A stretch of DNA of 64,000 nucleotides from Verrucomicrobiota bacterium (GCA_029573725.1 JAKQDQ010000028.1:1-64000); one strand, 5' to 3'; positions 34,998 to 44,626 are shown, counted from the stretch's first letter. Numbers and translations: made by a program. Notes: generated by a model from the sequence alone, not told the origin.

Positions 34998-35228
34998 ATG
35001 ACTACGATCACCGAACAGCACGATAACAAGCAACTGGAACTGGGTTTCCGGGGTCTGCCACGCCATTCCCGCCTGGCGCGCCGCGAACGCCGCCTGGCGC
35101 GGGCCAGTTGGTGGTTTGCAAAAATGCGGGCGATGGTGAATGCCGCGTCCGCCGAACGAGAGGCGGAAACGCCACGTCCGGAGCAACCGGTGCTGCCCGG
35201 CACTATTCGTCAAATCCGTCTCAACTAG
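34998..35228 (+). CDS. Small basic protein, unknown family
   Basis: The 76-residue product is rich in Arg and Ala. Its middle, R-H-S-R-L-A-R-R-E-R-R-L-A-R-A, is followed by W-W-F-A-K-M-R and a Pro-rich end (P-R-P-E-Q-P-V-L-P). The composition suggests a helix with two aromatic residues, possibly nucleic-acid binding. No clear ribosome binding site is present (TAAAAGAAAACATCAATT before ATG). It lies alone between divergent noncoding regions and has no antisense competitor. I do not recognise the family. Confidence 0.5.
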   Translation: MTTITEQHDNKQLELGFRGLPRHSRLARRERRLARASWWFAKMRAMVNAASAEREAETPRPEQPVLPGTIRQIRLN

Positions 35229-35611
35229 CGCGGCGCCGGATGGCGAACAGTCATTGCCGCCGCCCCGGGCTGGCAACCGGCAGGATGACATGTCGCGCCG
35301 CCGACGAACGGTTTGTCAATTCCGGACGGAACAATACCCGGCATGCCTGGAACCCGTTGATGATGGAGCAGGGAAACAACCGAAAAATTCCGAACCCCGG
35401 GATTTGCAGTTCCCGCTCCGGCACAATCGCAGGACGTCCAAACCGGATGAGCGAGGGCAGATGAAAGGCGGCATTGAGAAATATACACTTGGATAGTCAA
35501 GATGGCGGCGTGGATGAAAACTCAATGGATATTGACAGAAACAGCCGGCAGCCTACCATGGGCATGAAATCTACATTTCATCAGTAGTTTTTAGAAAGGC
35601 AGGACAAAATA
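35229..35611. other. Intergenic region upstream of carbonic anhydrase
   Basis: No credible gene is visible in these 383 bases. A promoter candidate lies at 35532-35559 (separate entry). The tail near 35560-35600 is AT-rich compared with the rest of the window. Confidence 0.4.
35532..35559 (+). promoter_or_regulatory. Sigma-70-like promoter for carbonic anhydrase
   Basis: TTGACA (35532-35537, perfect -35) is followed after 16 bases by TACCAT (-10, four of six). The transcript would start near 35566, about 46 bases before the ATG at 35612. Confidence 0.5.
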
Positions 35612-36202
35612 ATGAGTCAAATACGGAATGAAGTAATCGCAGCCAATGCGACCTATGCTCAGGGTTTCGGCGAAAAAAAGAATTTGGCGATGCCGCCCAA
35701 ACGGCGTTTCGCGATTCTAACATGCATGGATGCGCGATTGGATCCGGCAAAGTTTGCGGGATTGGTGGAGGGAGATGCGCACGTGATTCGAAACGCAGGA
35801 GGACGGGCCAGCGAGGATGCAATCCGGTCGCTGGTCATTTCCTACAAATTGTTGGGAACGCGTGAATGGTTTGTTGTGCATCACGTGGATTGCGGGATGC
35901 TGACTTTTACCGATCCGGTGTTGAACGGTCTGCTGGCCAAGAGTCTGTCCCCGGCGGTCTTGGGAGCGTCCGGATGGGAAGACCAGGGCAGGGGACCGGG
36001 ATCCACCGAGGGCAAATTCATCAACTGGTTGCCGTTTTCCGACCTGGCGCAAAGTGTGGTCGAAGACGTCACCCGGCTGCGGCAGCATCCGCTGGTGCCG
36101 CGGGACATTCCGATTTACGGTTACATTTTCGACGTGAAAAGCGGAAAGCTGGTGGAGGTGGCGGAAGCCACCAAGATTGGCGCCGCCAGCCATCACGCAT
36201 GA
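35612..36202 (+). CDS. Beta-class carbonic anhydrase
   Basis: The 196-residue enzyme hydrates CO2 to bicarbonate in the cytoplasm. The zinc site is seen as C-M-D-A-R (Cys, Asp, Arg near residue 38) and H-H-V-D-C-G-M (His and Cys near residue 90). R-N-A-G-G-R-A-S sits between them. It belongs to the short subgroup with an insert (residues 115-160) typical of Rv1284-like anhydrases. The ribosome binding site AAGGCAGGA lies before the ATG. It is a single gene with its own promoter; the next gene, 246 bases on, is unrelated. Confidence 0.93.
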   Translation: MSQIRNEVIAANATYAQGFGEKKNLAMPPKRRFAILTCMDARLDPAKFAGLVEGDAHVIRNAGGRASEDAIRSLVISYKLLGTREWFVVHHVDCGMLTFTDPVLNGLLAKSLSPAVLGASGWEDQGRGPGSTEGKFINWLPFSDLAQSVVEDVTRLRQHPLVPRDIPIYGYIFDVKSGKLVEVAEATKIGAASHHA

Positions 36203-36413
36203 TCGTCCAAGGACGGCCGACTTGTGGCCGCAGGGAGACAATCGCCGTCGCCGCAGGTCAATCGCGTTGACGGGGTGGGCATCCTGAAAACCGCCGCGGA
36301 GTTCGACTTTCCCCGGAAGCCCGGGCCGGGGCGGGGCCGATGCCGCGACCCTTCCATGGAATCCGGCTTGCTCCGACAATGATTTCCTCGTAAACATGGA
36401 TTCACGCCGTGCT

Positions 36414-36428
36414 GCATGAATTTCATGC
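36414..36428 (+). promoter_or_regulatory. Perfect small palindrome before the aldose epimerase gene
   Basis: GCATGAA-T-TTCATGC is a perfect 7-base inverted repeat around a single base. It lies about 20 bases upstream of the ATG at 36449. It may be an operator for the sugar cluster; the upstream ATG inside it is a less likely start. Confidence 0.35.
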
Positions 36429-36448
36429 GGAGCGGTACAATTCATCAA

Positions 36449-37585
36449 ATGAAGAGAACGATTCAATGGGCCGCCGCCACGCTGAGTTCTGCCTTGCTGC
36501 TGATCCCGGGCTGCGCCTCAAAATGCTGCATGACGACATTCCCGGTAACTTCCATTCCCTACGGCTCGGTGGACGGTCAGCCCGTTACGCTCTACACGTT
36601 GCGCAACTCCCACGGTGCTGAAGCGACCATCATGAACTACGGCGGCCTGGTCCAGTCACTGAAAGTGCCGGACCGCCACGGTCACTTTGACGACGTGGTG
36701 CTCGGTTACGATGACCTGGCGGGTTATCTGAAGGCGACGCCTTATTTTGGAGCAATTATTGGGCGCTACGGCAATCGCATTGGCGGGGCCCGGTTCACGC
36801 TGGATGGCCGGACCTACACCTTGGCCGCCAACAACGGACGCAACTCGCTCCACGGCGGGATCAAAGGCTTCGACAAGGTGGTCTGGCAGGTGGTCAAGGC
36901 GACCCCCAGCAGCCTGAAATTGCATTATCTCAGCAAGGACGGCGAGGAGGGGTTCCCGGGGAACCTGGACGTCACGGCAACCTACACGCTGACGGAGGCG
37001 AACGAATTGAAGCTCACGTTCCAAGCCACGACGGACAAGCCCACAATCGTCAATCTGACCCATCATTCCTATTTCAATCTGCGCGGGCAGGGCAACGGGG
37101 ATATTCTCGGACACGAAGTGTACCTGAACGCAGATCAAATCACGGCCATTGACAGCGAACTGATTCCCACCGGAGTGCTCCGGGACGTCGCGGGGACCCC
37201 CTTTGATTTCCGCACGCCGACGACCATCGGTGCGCGCATCAACGATCCGGATCCCCAGCTGCAATACGGGCCGGGTTACGACCACAATTGGGTCATCAAA
37301 AAACCGCCGGGCCAGTTCGGTTTGATGGCGCGCGTGTATGAACCGACCACCGGCCGGGTCATGGAGGTGCTGAGTGACGAACCGGGCGTGCAGTTTTATG
37401 TCGGCAATTTTCTCGATGGTTCGATCATCGGCAAAGACGGCAAGGCGTATGCCCGCCGCACCGCCTTCTGCCTGGAACCCCAGCACTACCCGGATTCACC
37501 TAACAAGCCCAACTTCCCGTCAGTGGTGTTGCGCCCGGGGCAGACATTCAAAAACACGATCGTGTACCGGTTTTCGACACGATAA
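36449..37585 (+). CDS. galM: Aldose 1-epimerase, lipoprotein
   Basis: The 378-residue protein has a lipobox (L-L-I-P-G-C, Cys near residue 21), so it is anchored outside the cytoplasm. The galactose mutarotase fold shows G-R-Y-G-N-R-I near residue 97 and N-S-L-H-G-G (His) near residue 127. L-T-H-H-S-Y-F-N-L (catalytic His) and a C-terminal Glu in F-C-L-E-P-Q-H-Y follow. It equilibrates alpha and beta anomers of sugars. The ATG at 36449 is preferred to one 33 bases upstream. It leads a sugar transport cluster, so it probably serves sugars entering through the ABC or symporter genes. Confidence 0.92.
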   Translation: MKRTIQWAAATLSSALLLIPGCASKCCMTTFPVTSIPYGSVDGQPVTLYTLRNSHGAEATIMNYGGLVQSLKVPDRHGHFDDVVLGYDDLAGYLKATPYFGAIIGRYGNRIGGARFTLDGRTYTLAANNGRNSLHGGIKGFDKVVWQVVKATPSSLKLHYLSKDGEEGFPGNLDVTATYTLTEANELKLTFQATTDKPTIVNLTHHSYFNLRGQGNGDILGHEVYLNADQITAIDSELIPTGVLRDVAGTPFDFRTPTTIGARINDPDPQLQYGPGYDHNWVIKKPPGQFGLMARVYEPTTGRVMEVLSDEPGVQFYVGNFLDGSIIGKDGKAYARRTAFCLEPQHYPDSPNKPNFPSVVLRPGQTFKNTIVYRFSTR

Positions 37586-37640
37586 TCCTGCGCCGGTCCC
37601 GGACGCGCTCCACCCGCTGCTGTCAACCTCATCGCTGCTC

Positions 37641-38639
37641 ATGCCGTTCTTCCTGAGATCGCACCTCCGTCTGCCGGCACTGCTGGCGGTCATGCTCGTT
37701 GCGGGCGGATGCGGCAGAAACGACGCGGCTTCGTCCGGCGGCGCGGCGGGCGAGGGCAACCGGAGGGCGTTGAAGCTGGCTTTCGTTTCCAATACGGCCG
37801 CGACCTTTTGGACACTGGCGCGGCGGGGCTGCGAGGCGGCGAAGGCGGATTTGGGGAACGTGGAGGTGGATTTCCGGATTCCGGCCACGGGCAGCGCCGC
37901 CGAGCAACAACAGCTTCTTGACGATCTGGTGGCGCGAGGCGTGGATGGCATCGCGGTGAGCGCCATTGATCCCCGCAACCAGACGGAATTTCTGAATAAA
38001 ATTGCCGCGGCGACGCTCCTGATCACCTGCGACAGCGATGCGCCGGACAGCCGGCGCGTGTGTTACATCGGCACGGATAATTTTCAGGCCGGCATCGAAG
38101 CGGGCAAACTCATCAAGGAAGCCCTGCCGGACGGCGGTTCGATCATGGTGTTCGTCGGTTTCGCGGATGCGCAAAATGCGACAGATCGCTTCAACGGCAT
38201 CAAACACGAGTTGGCCGGGTCAAACGTAAAGATCCTTGATTTGCGCACGGACGACACGGACCTGGTCCGGGCGCAGAAGAATGCCGAGGACGCGCTGGTG
38301 AAGCATCCGGACATCGCCATGCTGGTCGGCTTGTACGATTACAATGGGCCGGCGATTCTCAATGCGGTGCGGCGGGCGGGCGCCATTGGCCGGGTAAAGA
38401 TCGTGTGTTTTGACGAACGTGAGGAAACGCTGGCGGGAGTTGCCCGCGGGGAAATTTACGGCACGGTGGTGCAACAACCCTTTGAGTTTGGCAGGCAAGC
38501 GATCGTTAAAATGGCGCAGTATTTGCGCGGAGAGAAAACGGCGCTGGCGGGGGAACGCCAGATCGTTCCAACGCGCAGCCTGAAACAACCGGACATTGCC
38601 GAGTTTCAAGCCGACTTGCGGCGGCTCCTCGAACAATAG
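37641..38639 (+). CDS. Sugar ABC transporter substrate-binding lipoprotein (RbsB-like)
   Basis: The 332-residue protein has a signal with lipobox (L-V-A-G-G-C-G, Cys near residue 24) and a type I periplasmic binding fold. Marks: L-A-F-V-S-N-T-A-A-T-F-W near residue 44, D-G-I-A-V-S-A-I-D-P near residue 97, and I-G-T-D-N-F-Q-A-G near residue 142. It captures a sugar, probably a monosaccharide, for the ATPase and permease encoded next. The start at 37641 follows the galM stop by 55 bases. The ligand is not defined by sequence. Confidence 0.9.
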   Translation: MPFFLRSHLRLPALLAVMLVAGGCGRNDAASSGGAAGEGNRRALKLAFVSNTAATFWTLARRGCEAAKADLGNVEVDFRIPATGSAAEQQQLLDDLVARGVDGIAVSAIDPRNQTEFLNKIAAATLLITCDSDAPDSRRVCYIGTDNFQAGIEAGKLIKEALPDGGSIMVFVGFADAQNATDRFNGIKHELAGSNVKILDLRTDDTDLVRAQKNAEDALVKHPDIAMLVGLYDYNGPAILNAVRRAGAIGRVKIVCFDEREETLAGVARGEIYGTVVQQPFEFGRQAIVKMAQYLRGEKTALAGERQIVPTRSLKQPDIAEFQADLRRLLEQ

Positions 38640-38684
38640 ACTTTCCCCCTCATGCCCCGCGCCGCCGCCAACCCCTAACAGCCC

Positions 38685-40202
38685 ATGCGCGGTCCGCCGC
38701 TCCTCTCGCTGCACCACATCACCAAGCGCTTTCCGGGAGTGCTGGCGCTGGACGCGGTTTCCTTGCAGGTCAACGTCGGAGAAGTGGTGGCCCTGTGCGG
38801 TGAAAATGGCGCGGGCAAATCCACGCTGATGAAGATCGTGGGGGGCATTTTTCCGCCGGACGCGGGCGTCATACAAATTGCCGGCGCAACGGTCAGAATT
38901 CCCAACGCGCACACGGCGCTGCGTCTGGGAGTCGCGTTCATTCACCAGGAACTCAACGTGCTCGACAACCTGGATGTGGCGGCCAATGTCTTCTTCGGGC
39001 GCGAACCGCGCAATCCGCTCGGGCTGGTGCGCAACCGGCAACTGTATGCGGCGGCGGCGCCACTGCTGCAGCGCCTGGGCGTGAGGTTTTGCGGGCGGAC
39101 CCGGGTGAGCGAATTGTCGCTGGCGGAGCGGCAGATGGTGGAAATTGCCAGGGCACTTTCCCTGGAGGCAAAGCTCATCATCATGGATGAGCCCACCGCC
39201 TCGCTGACCCTGGCCGAGACGAACCGGTTGCTGGCATTGGCGCGGGAACTCCAGCAACAGGGCGTCAGCGTCATCTATATTTCACATCGTCTGAGCGAGG
39301 TCGAGCGGGTTGCCGACCGCGTGGTGGTGCTGCGGGATGGGCGCAACGCCGGCGAACTGGTAGGAACCTCCCGGGGTCACGATGCTATCGTGAACTTGAT
39401 GGTGGGGCGGAAAATCCGTAATGCGTACCAGCCGCCGTCCCACGAGCGCGCCGCGAACTTCTTTCAGGTGCGCAACGCCCGTTCCCGCCGTTTTCCGGAG
39501 CAAACAGTGGATTTTTCGGCGGGGCGCGGGGAAATTCTGGGCTTCGCCGGCTTGGTTGGCGCCGGGCGTTCGGAAATCATGAAAGCCATCGTCGGGCTGG
39601 ATGAACAGGGCACGGCGGAGCTCCGCCTGGCCGGGCAGGACATTGAAGTCCATTGCCCCGCCGATGCGCTCCGGCACGGGGTGTGTTTGGTCCCCGAAGA
39701 CCGGCGCGCGGAAGGGTTGGTGGTGGATCTTTCGGTGCGGGAAAATCTCACTCTGCCGTCGTTGCAACGGTATGCGACCGGAGGCATCATCCACCGGTCG
39801 CGCGAGCGCACGGCGGTGGCCGCGCAGATCCAATCGTTGCACATCCGCACGCCGGACGCGGAAACGCCCGTGGGTGACCTGAGCGGCGGCAATCAACAAA
39901 AGGTGGTGTTGGGCAAGTGGCTCGCACAATCGCCGCGGGTGCTGATTCTGGATGAACCCACGCGGGGCATTGACGTGGGGGCCAAGGCGGAGATCTACCG
40001 GCTGATGCGACAGTTGGCAGGGCAGGGGACCGTGGTCTTGATGGTGAGTTCGGACATGGAGGAGCTGCTGAACTTGAGCGATCGCATTGTGGTCATGCAC
40101 GAAGGGCGCATCACCGGCAGTCTGAACCGTGCGGAATGCACCGAGGCAAACGTGATGCGATTGGCGGTGGGAAGAACGCCGACGTCTTCTTGTGTGACCT
40201 GA
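38685..40202 (+). CDS. Sugar ABC transporter ATP-binding protein (two ABC domains)
   Basis: The 505-residue protein is of the RbsA/MglA type. Domain one has Walker A G-E-N-G-A-G-K-S-T (residues 44-52), signature L-S-L-A-E-R-Q and Walker B L-I-I-M-D-E-P-T. Domain two has the degenerate A-loop G-L-V-G-A-G-R-S-E typical of this subfamily, signature L-S-G-G-N-Q-Q-K and L-I-L-D-E-P-T-R-G-I-D. It powers the import of the sugar bound by the 37641 product. It is followed by the permease after 7 bases. Confidence 0.95.
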   Translation: MRGPPLLSLHHITKRFPGVLALDAVSLQVNVGEVVALCGENGAGKSTLMKIVGGIFPPDAGVIQIAGATVRIPNAHTALRLGVAFIHQELNVLDNLDVAANVFFGREPRNPLGLVRNRQLYAAAAPLLQRLGVRFCGRTRVSELSLAERQMVEIARALSLEAKLIIMDEPTASLTLAETNRLLALARELQQQGVSVIYISHRLSEVERVADRVVVLRDGRNAGELVGTSRGHDAIVNLMVGRKIRNAYQPPSHERAANFFQVRNARSRRFPEQTVDFSAGRGEILGFAGLVGAGRSEIMKAIVGLDEQGTAELRLAGQDIEVHCPADALRHGVCLVPEDRRAEGLVVDLSVRENLTLPSLQRYATGGIIHRSRERTAVAAQIQSLHIRTPDAETPVGDLSGGNQQKVVLGKWLAQSPRVLILDEPTRGIDVGAKAEIYRLMRQLAGQGTVVLMVSSDMEELLNLSDRIVVMHEGRITGSLNRAECTEANVMRLAVGRTPTSSCVT

Positions 40203-40209
40203 CCCGGCG

Positions 40210-41223
40210 ATGAGGAAGGAACTGGGAATCACCATTCTGCTCCTGGCGCTGTGCGTCGTGACCACGGCGTTGAATCCAAAATTCCTGTCCCCCACCAACC
40301 TGGTGAACACCGCCAATCTCATCGGCCTCTATGGCGTGTTCAGCCTCGGCGCCGGGCTGGTCATCATCTCGGGCGGCGTGGATCTGTCCGTGGGGTCGCT
40401 GTGCGCGCTGACGGGGGTGTTGTTGACGCTGGGCGTGAGCGAGTGGCACTGGTCCTGGCCCGTGGCGGTTGGGGGCGGGCTGTTGCTGGCGGCCCTGCTG
40501 GGCGCGGCGCACGGCTGGCTGGTCACGCGGGCCCGGCTGCCGCCGTTCATCGTCACGCTTTGCGGACTCTTGATTTATCGCGGCGCCGCCCGGTATCTGG
40601 CCGGAGATCGCACGACGGGATTTTCCGGGGCCGGGGAGATTGAGGAGTTGCGCCGGATCGCTGCGGGCCGGCTGTTTCGCCTGACCGTCCCATCCGAGTC
40701 CGGAGCCGTCCGGGAATGGTTTCCCGGACTGCCCGCGCCCTTTGTGATTCTCCTGATTCTGACCGTGGGGTTGTGGTTCGTCCTTCACCGTTCGGTTTAC
40801 GGCCGCTACCTGTTTGCCGTCGGACGCAACGAGCAGGCGGCGCGTTTTTCCGGCGTCAACACCCGGCTCGTGATCGCCAGTGCCTATGTGATCGCCGGAG
40901 CTTTGACCGGCTTGGCGGGAATCCTGATCGCCTTTTACACGAACTCGGTCGTGCCTTCCAACCACGGCAATTTTTACGAGCTGTACGGAATTGCGGCCGC
41001 GGTGCTCGGGGGATGCAGTTTGCGCGGCGGTGAAGGCTCAGTTCCCGGCATCGTCATCGGCACGGCACTGCTGCTGGTGCTGCAGAACCTGGTGAATTTG
41101 CTGGGCATTGACAGCTCGCTGAATTTTGCCGTGATGGGCGCGGTGGTGTTGGCGGGAGGGTTGTTGGATCAATGGATTCAGCGCCGCAAACTGCGTCGCG
41201 CCTCCGCGCGCAGTCCGGAGTGA
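40210..41223 (+). CDS. Sugar ABC transporter permease (RbsC-like)
   Basis: The 337-residue membrane protein has about eight to ten hydrophobic segments. The BPD_transp_2 marks include V-D-L-S-V-G-S-L near residue 60 and A-R-F-S-G-V-N-T-R near residue 215. It forms the channel for the ATPase encoded 7 bases upstream. Only one permease gene is present, as expected for the ribose type, which dimerises. Confidence 0.93.
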   Translation: MRKELGITILLLALCVVTTALNPKFLSPTNLVNTANLIGLYGVFSLGAGLVIISGGVDLSVGSLCALTGVLLTLGVSEWHWSWPVAVGGGLLLAALLGAAHGWLVTRARLPPFIVTLCGLLIYRGAARYLAGDRTTGFSGAGEIEELRRIAAGRLFRLTVPSESGAVREWFPGLPAPFVILLILTVGLWFVLHRSVYGRYLFAVGRNEQAARFSGVNTRLVIASAYVIAGALTGLAGILIAFYTNSVVPSNHGNFYELYGIAAAVLGGCSLRGGEGSVPGIVIGTALLLVLQNLVNLLGIDSSLNFAVMGAVVLAGGLLDQWIQRRKLRRASARSPE

Positions 41224-41331
41224 CGGGACGGCGCGCCCGGCAGGGCGCAATTGAAAAGGTTGCCTTGCCCGGGGGAATCTATATTTTTTCCGCAATACGG
41301 ACTGAACGAACCGGCTGACGAACCAACCTGC

Positions 41332-43008
41332 ATGCACGTCAATTCTCTCAACCTGCTCGATTATTCCATCCTGGGCATTTATCTGGTTTTTGTCATCGGC
41401 ATCGGCTTTGCCTTGAAACGCTTCACGCGGAGCGCGGAAGATTTTTTTCTTTCCGGCCGCGCCATTCCGGGGTGGGTGACGGGACTGGCATTCATCTCGG
41501 CCAATCTCGGGGCGCAGGAGCTGATCGGCATGGCGGCCTCCGGCGCGGAATACGGCATCATGACGGCGCATTTTTACTGGGTGGGCGCCATCCCGGCGAT
41601 GGTGTTCCTCGGCATTTTCATGATGCCGATGTACTACGGTTCCAAGGCGCGGTCCGTGCCCGAATATTTAAAGATGCGGTACGACGAACGGACGCGGGCG
41701 TTCAACTCGGTTTCCTTCGCGTTCATGGCGATTTTTTCCTCGGGAATTTCCATGCACGCGCTGGCCGATCTGCTCGACGCCCTGCTGGGCTGGAATTATT
41801 ACGTTTGTCTCGTGGTAACCTCGGTCATCGTGCTGGCTTATGTGCTCAAGGGCGGACTGAGCTCGGCCATTTACAACGAAGTGCTGCAATTTTTCATGAT
41901 TGTGTTCGGCATCGCCCCGCTGGCCTATCTCGCTTTGAAGGACATCGGCGGTTGGGAGGGGCTGGTGGCGAAATTGGATCCGGGCCGCATGCATTCCTGG
42001 GCGGAAGCCGGGAGCGACAAAAATCCGCTGGGCGTGCCCTGGTATGGAATTTTATTTGGGCTGGGTTTTGTGTTGTCGTTTGGGTACTGGTGCACAAACT
42101 TTGCCGAGGTGCAGCGGGCCCTGGCCGCCAATTCGATGGGGGCGGCCCGGCGCACGCCGATCATCGGCGCCATTCCCAAGATGCTCTTTCCGGCCATCAT
42201 CATCCTGCCCGGCATGATTGCCTTCGGGCTGACGAGCGACGCTGTTGCCGGCGGCTACACAATTCCCCTGCGGGAGGGCGCTTTGAATTACAACCAGGTG
42301 CTGCCGTCCATGATCTTCCATTATTTCCCGAACGGACTGCTGGGACTGGCCCTCACGGCGTTAATGGCCTCGTTCATGTCCGGCATGGCGGCCAACGTCA
42401 CCGCCTTCAACACCGTCTGGACCTACGACATTTACCAGACCCTGGGCGGAAAGCGCAGCGACGCGGAGCTGTTGACCATGGGCAAAATTGCAACGGTGGG
42501 GGGGATTGTGCTGGCGATGGGCTCGGCGCTGATCGCCTCCAAATACAACAACATCATGTCCATCCTGCAACTGGTCTTCGGCTTCGTGAACGCACCGCTG
42601 TTTGCCACGTTTCTACTGGGGATGTTCACCCGGCGCTCGAACAACACCGGCGCGTTCTGGGGCTTGCTGGTGGGCACCGCCTCCGCCGTGGTGTTTCACG
42701 GGCTGTGTTTTGCAACCGGCAATCCCGCCGGCATCAAGGGCGGCTGGCTCCGTCCCGTGATCGAGTTTCCCAAGGAGATGGCGCAAAGTTTCTGGGTGGC
42801 GATCATCGCCTTCAGCGTCACGTTCCTGGTCAATGCCGGCTTGTCCCTGGTCACCCGACGCAACAAAACGGACGCTGAACTACGCGGCTTGGTCTATTCG
42901 CTCACGGACAAACATCGCGGACACGAGGAGCATTGGTTGTTGCGCCCGGCGGTGCTCGGCACGTTCATCCTGATCGCCGTCGTCATTCTGAACCTCATTT
43001 TTTGGTGA
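41332..43008 (+). CDS. Sodium:solute symporter (SSS family)
   Basis: The 558-residue membrane protein has about 13-14 transmembrane segments, starting I-L-G-I-Y-L-V-F-V-I-G-I-G. SSS marks include S-A-E-D-F-F-L-S-G-R near residue 28, F-I-S-A-N-L-G-A-Q-E near residue 49, and the G-x-S-S-A-I-Y-N-E region. Members import sugars, proline or anions with Na+; the close link with sugar ABC genes suggests a sugar. It comes 108 bases after the permease. A small membrane protein gene follows after 21 bases. Confidence 0.92.
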   Translation: MHVNSLNLLDYSILGIYLVFVIGIGFALKRFTRSAEDFFLSGRAIPGWVTGLAFISANLGAQELIGMAASGAEYGIMTAHFYWVGAIPAMVFLGIFMMPMYYGSKARSVPEYLKMRYDERTRAFNSVSFAFMAIFSSGISMHALADLLDALLGWNYYVCLVVTSVIVLAYVLKGGLSSAIYNEVLQFFMIVFGIAPLAYLALKDIGGWEGLVAKLDPGRMHSWAEAGSDKNPLGVPWYGILFGLGFVLSFGYWCTNFAEVQRALAANSMGAARRTPIIGAIPKMLFPAIIILPGMIAFGLTSDAVAGGYTIPLREGALNYNQVLPSMIFHYFPNGLLGLALTALMASFMSGMAANVTAFNTVWTYDIYQTLGGKRSDAELLTMGKIATVGGIVLAMGSALIASKYNNIMSILQLVFGFVNAPLFATFLLGMFTRRSNNTGAFWGLLVGTASAVVFHGLCFATGNPAGIKGGWLRPVIEFPKEMAQSFWVAIIAFSVTFLVNAGLSLVTRRNKTDAELRGLVYSLTDKHRGHEEHWLLRPAVLGTFILIAVVILNLIFW

Positions 43009-43029
43009 AACTCGAGCGGTCCCATCCTT

Positions 43030-43230
43030 ATGCAATTTGATCTGCGTTTTCCCATCGGCTTGTTGTTCAGCGTCTATGGCGTGTTGCTGCTGGTTTACGG
43101 ACTGGTCGGCGACCAGGAACAGTATGCGCGCTCGCTGAATCTCAACATCAATCTGGTTTGGGGCATTGTCATGCTGTGCTTTGGCCTGGCCATGCTGTTT
43201 TTTGCGCGGCGCGGCGCGAAGAAATCCTGA
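43030..43230 (+). CDS. Small two-helix membrane protein
   Basis: The 66-residue product has two hydrophobic segments (G-L-L-F-S-V-Y-G-V-L-L-L-V-Y-G-L and W-G-I-V-M-L-C-F-G-L-A-M-L-F-F) joined by a short polar loop. It ends in the basic tail A-R-R-G-A-K-K-S. It follows the symporter gene by 21 bases and may be a small partner of it. No family is recognised. Confidence 0.75.
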   Translation: MQFDLRFPIGLLFSVYGVLLLVYGLVGDQEQYARSLNLNINLVWGIVMLCFGLAMLFFARRGAKKS

Positions 43231-43318
43231 ATTCCCCCACCGGCACTCCGCTCCGCCGGGTGATCCGATCCGGGCTTCAGCCTTGCGAGTCCAACCGGTT
43301 CATTCCTATAATCTTCGC

Positions 43319-44626
43319 GTGCTGGACATCCGACTGATCCGAGAGAAGCCCGAGTTCGTCCGTGAACGTCTCGCCACGCGCGGAGCGGGCGATGAACGGC
43401 TGGTTGATGATGTCCTTCATTCAGACGAGCAACGACGCCAGGCCCTGGCGGAAGTCGAATCACTCAAGGCCATACGGAACCGGGTCTCCAAGGAAATCGG
43501 CGCGTTGCTGGCGCAAAAGAAGCACGCCGAAGCCGAAGCCAAAAAGACTGAAACCCGGGAGCTGGGCGACAAAATCAGCGCGCTGGACGCCCAAGCCAAA
43601 GCGGCCGTCACCCGGCGCGATGCGCTCATGTTGCGCCTGCCGAACCTTCCGCACGAATCCGTTCCGCCGGGAAAGTCCGCGGCGGAGAATGTCGAAGTGC
43701 GGCAATTCGGAGGAAAACGCGCATTCGCCTTCCCCCCCAGGACGCATGTGGAGCTGTGTGAACACTTGCAACTGGTGGATTTTGCCCGCGCCGCCAAACT
43801 TGCGGGCAGCGGCTTCCTGCTTTTCACCCATTGGGGCGCGCGGCTGGAGCGGGCCTTGATTCAATTCTTGCTCGATTTGCACACCCAGAAACACCATTAC
43901 ACGGAAATTTCGCCACCGTTCATGGTCGGCCCGGAGTGTCTCGTCGGGGCGGGGCAGTTCCCCAAATTCCGCGACCAGTATTACGGTGTGGCGGAAGGGG
44001 ACCAGCCCGCTGAACTGGGCAAACTTTACCTGATTCCGACTGCCGAAACGCCCATCGCCAATCTGCATCGTGAAGAACTGCTCGCGGAGAAGCAGCTGCC
44101 CATCCGCTACTGCGGCTACACGCCATGTTTTCGCGGTGAGGCGGGCGCTGCCGGGGTCGGCACGCGCGGAATGATCCGGGTACATCAATTTGACAAGGTG
44201 GAGCTGATCAAACTGGTAAAACCAGAGGAGGGCTACGCCGAACAGGAAAAAATGCTGGCCGACGCCGAGCGCGTGTTGCAGCTTCTGGAACTGCACTATC
44301 GCGTGGTGCTGCTATGCACCGGCGACATGGGTTTTCCCAGCGCAAAAACCTACGACATCGAAGTCTGGGCGCCAGGGCAGGGGAGTTATCTTGAAGTTTC
44401 ATCCGTGTCCAACTGCGAAGACTTCCAGGCCCGCCGGATGAACCTGCGCTTCAAATCCGAGTCCGGAGAAAACCGGTTTCCCCATATTCTTAACGGCAGC
44501 GGCACGGCACTCGCGCGACTGTTCGTTGCCCTGCTGGAAACGCACCAGCAGGCCGACGGCAGCGTGAGCATTCCCGCACCCTTGCAACCGTACCTGGGAA
44601 CGAGCGTCATCCGGGGCGAGGCGTGA
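43319..44626 (+). CDS. serS: Seryl-tRNA synthetase
   Basis: The 435-residue class II synthetase charges tRNA-Ser. It starts with GTG at 43319 (M-L-D-I-R-L-I-R-E form), matching the conserved N-terminus. A coiled-coil tRNA-binding arm spans residues 30-100. Motif 2 lies at C-F-R-G-E-A-G-A-A-G near residue 275 and motif 3 at G-S-G-T-A-L-A-R near residue 398. It overlaps glgA by four bases (GTGA). The longer frame starting at 43166 is rejected because it overlaps the small membrane protein gene. Confidence 0.96.
   Translation: MLDIRLIREKPEFVRERLATRGAGDERLVDDVLHSDEQRRQALAEVESLKAIRNRVSKEIGALLAQKKHAEAEAKKTETRELGDKISALDAQAKAAVTRRDALMLRLPNLPHESVPPGKSAAENVEVRQFGGKRAFAFPPRTHVELCEHLQLVDFARAAKLAGSGFLLFTHWGARLERALIQFLLDLHTQKHHYTEISPPFMVGPECLVGAGQFPKFRDQYYGVAEGDQPAELGKLYLIPTAETPIANLHREELLAEKQLPIRYCGYTPCFRGEAGAAGVGTRGMIRVHQFDKVELIKLVKPEEGYAEQEKMLADAERVLQLLELHYRVVLLCTGDMGFPSAKTYDIEVWAPGQGSYLEVSSVSNCEDFQARRMNLRFKSESGENRFPHILNGSGTALARLFVALLETHQQADGSVSIPAPLQPYLGTSVIRGEA

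Noticed and set aside
43166..43318. A longer serS start
   Set aside because: It would overlap the small membrane protein gene; the conserved N-terminus begins at the GTG at 43319.
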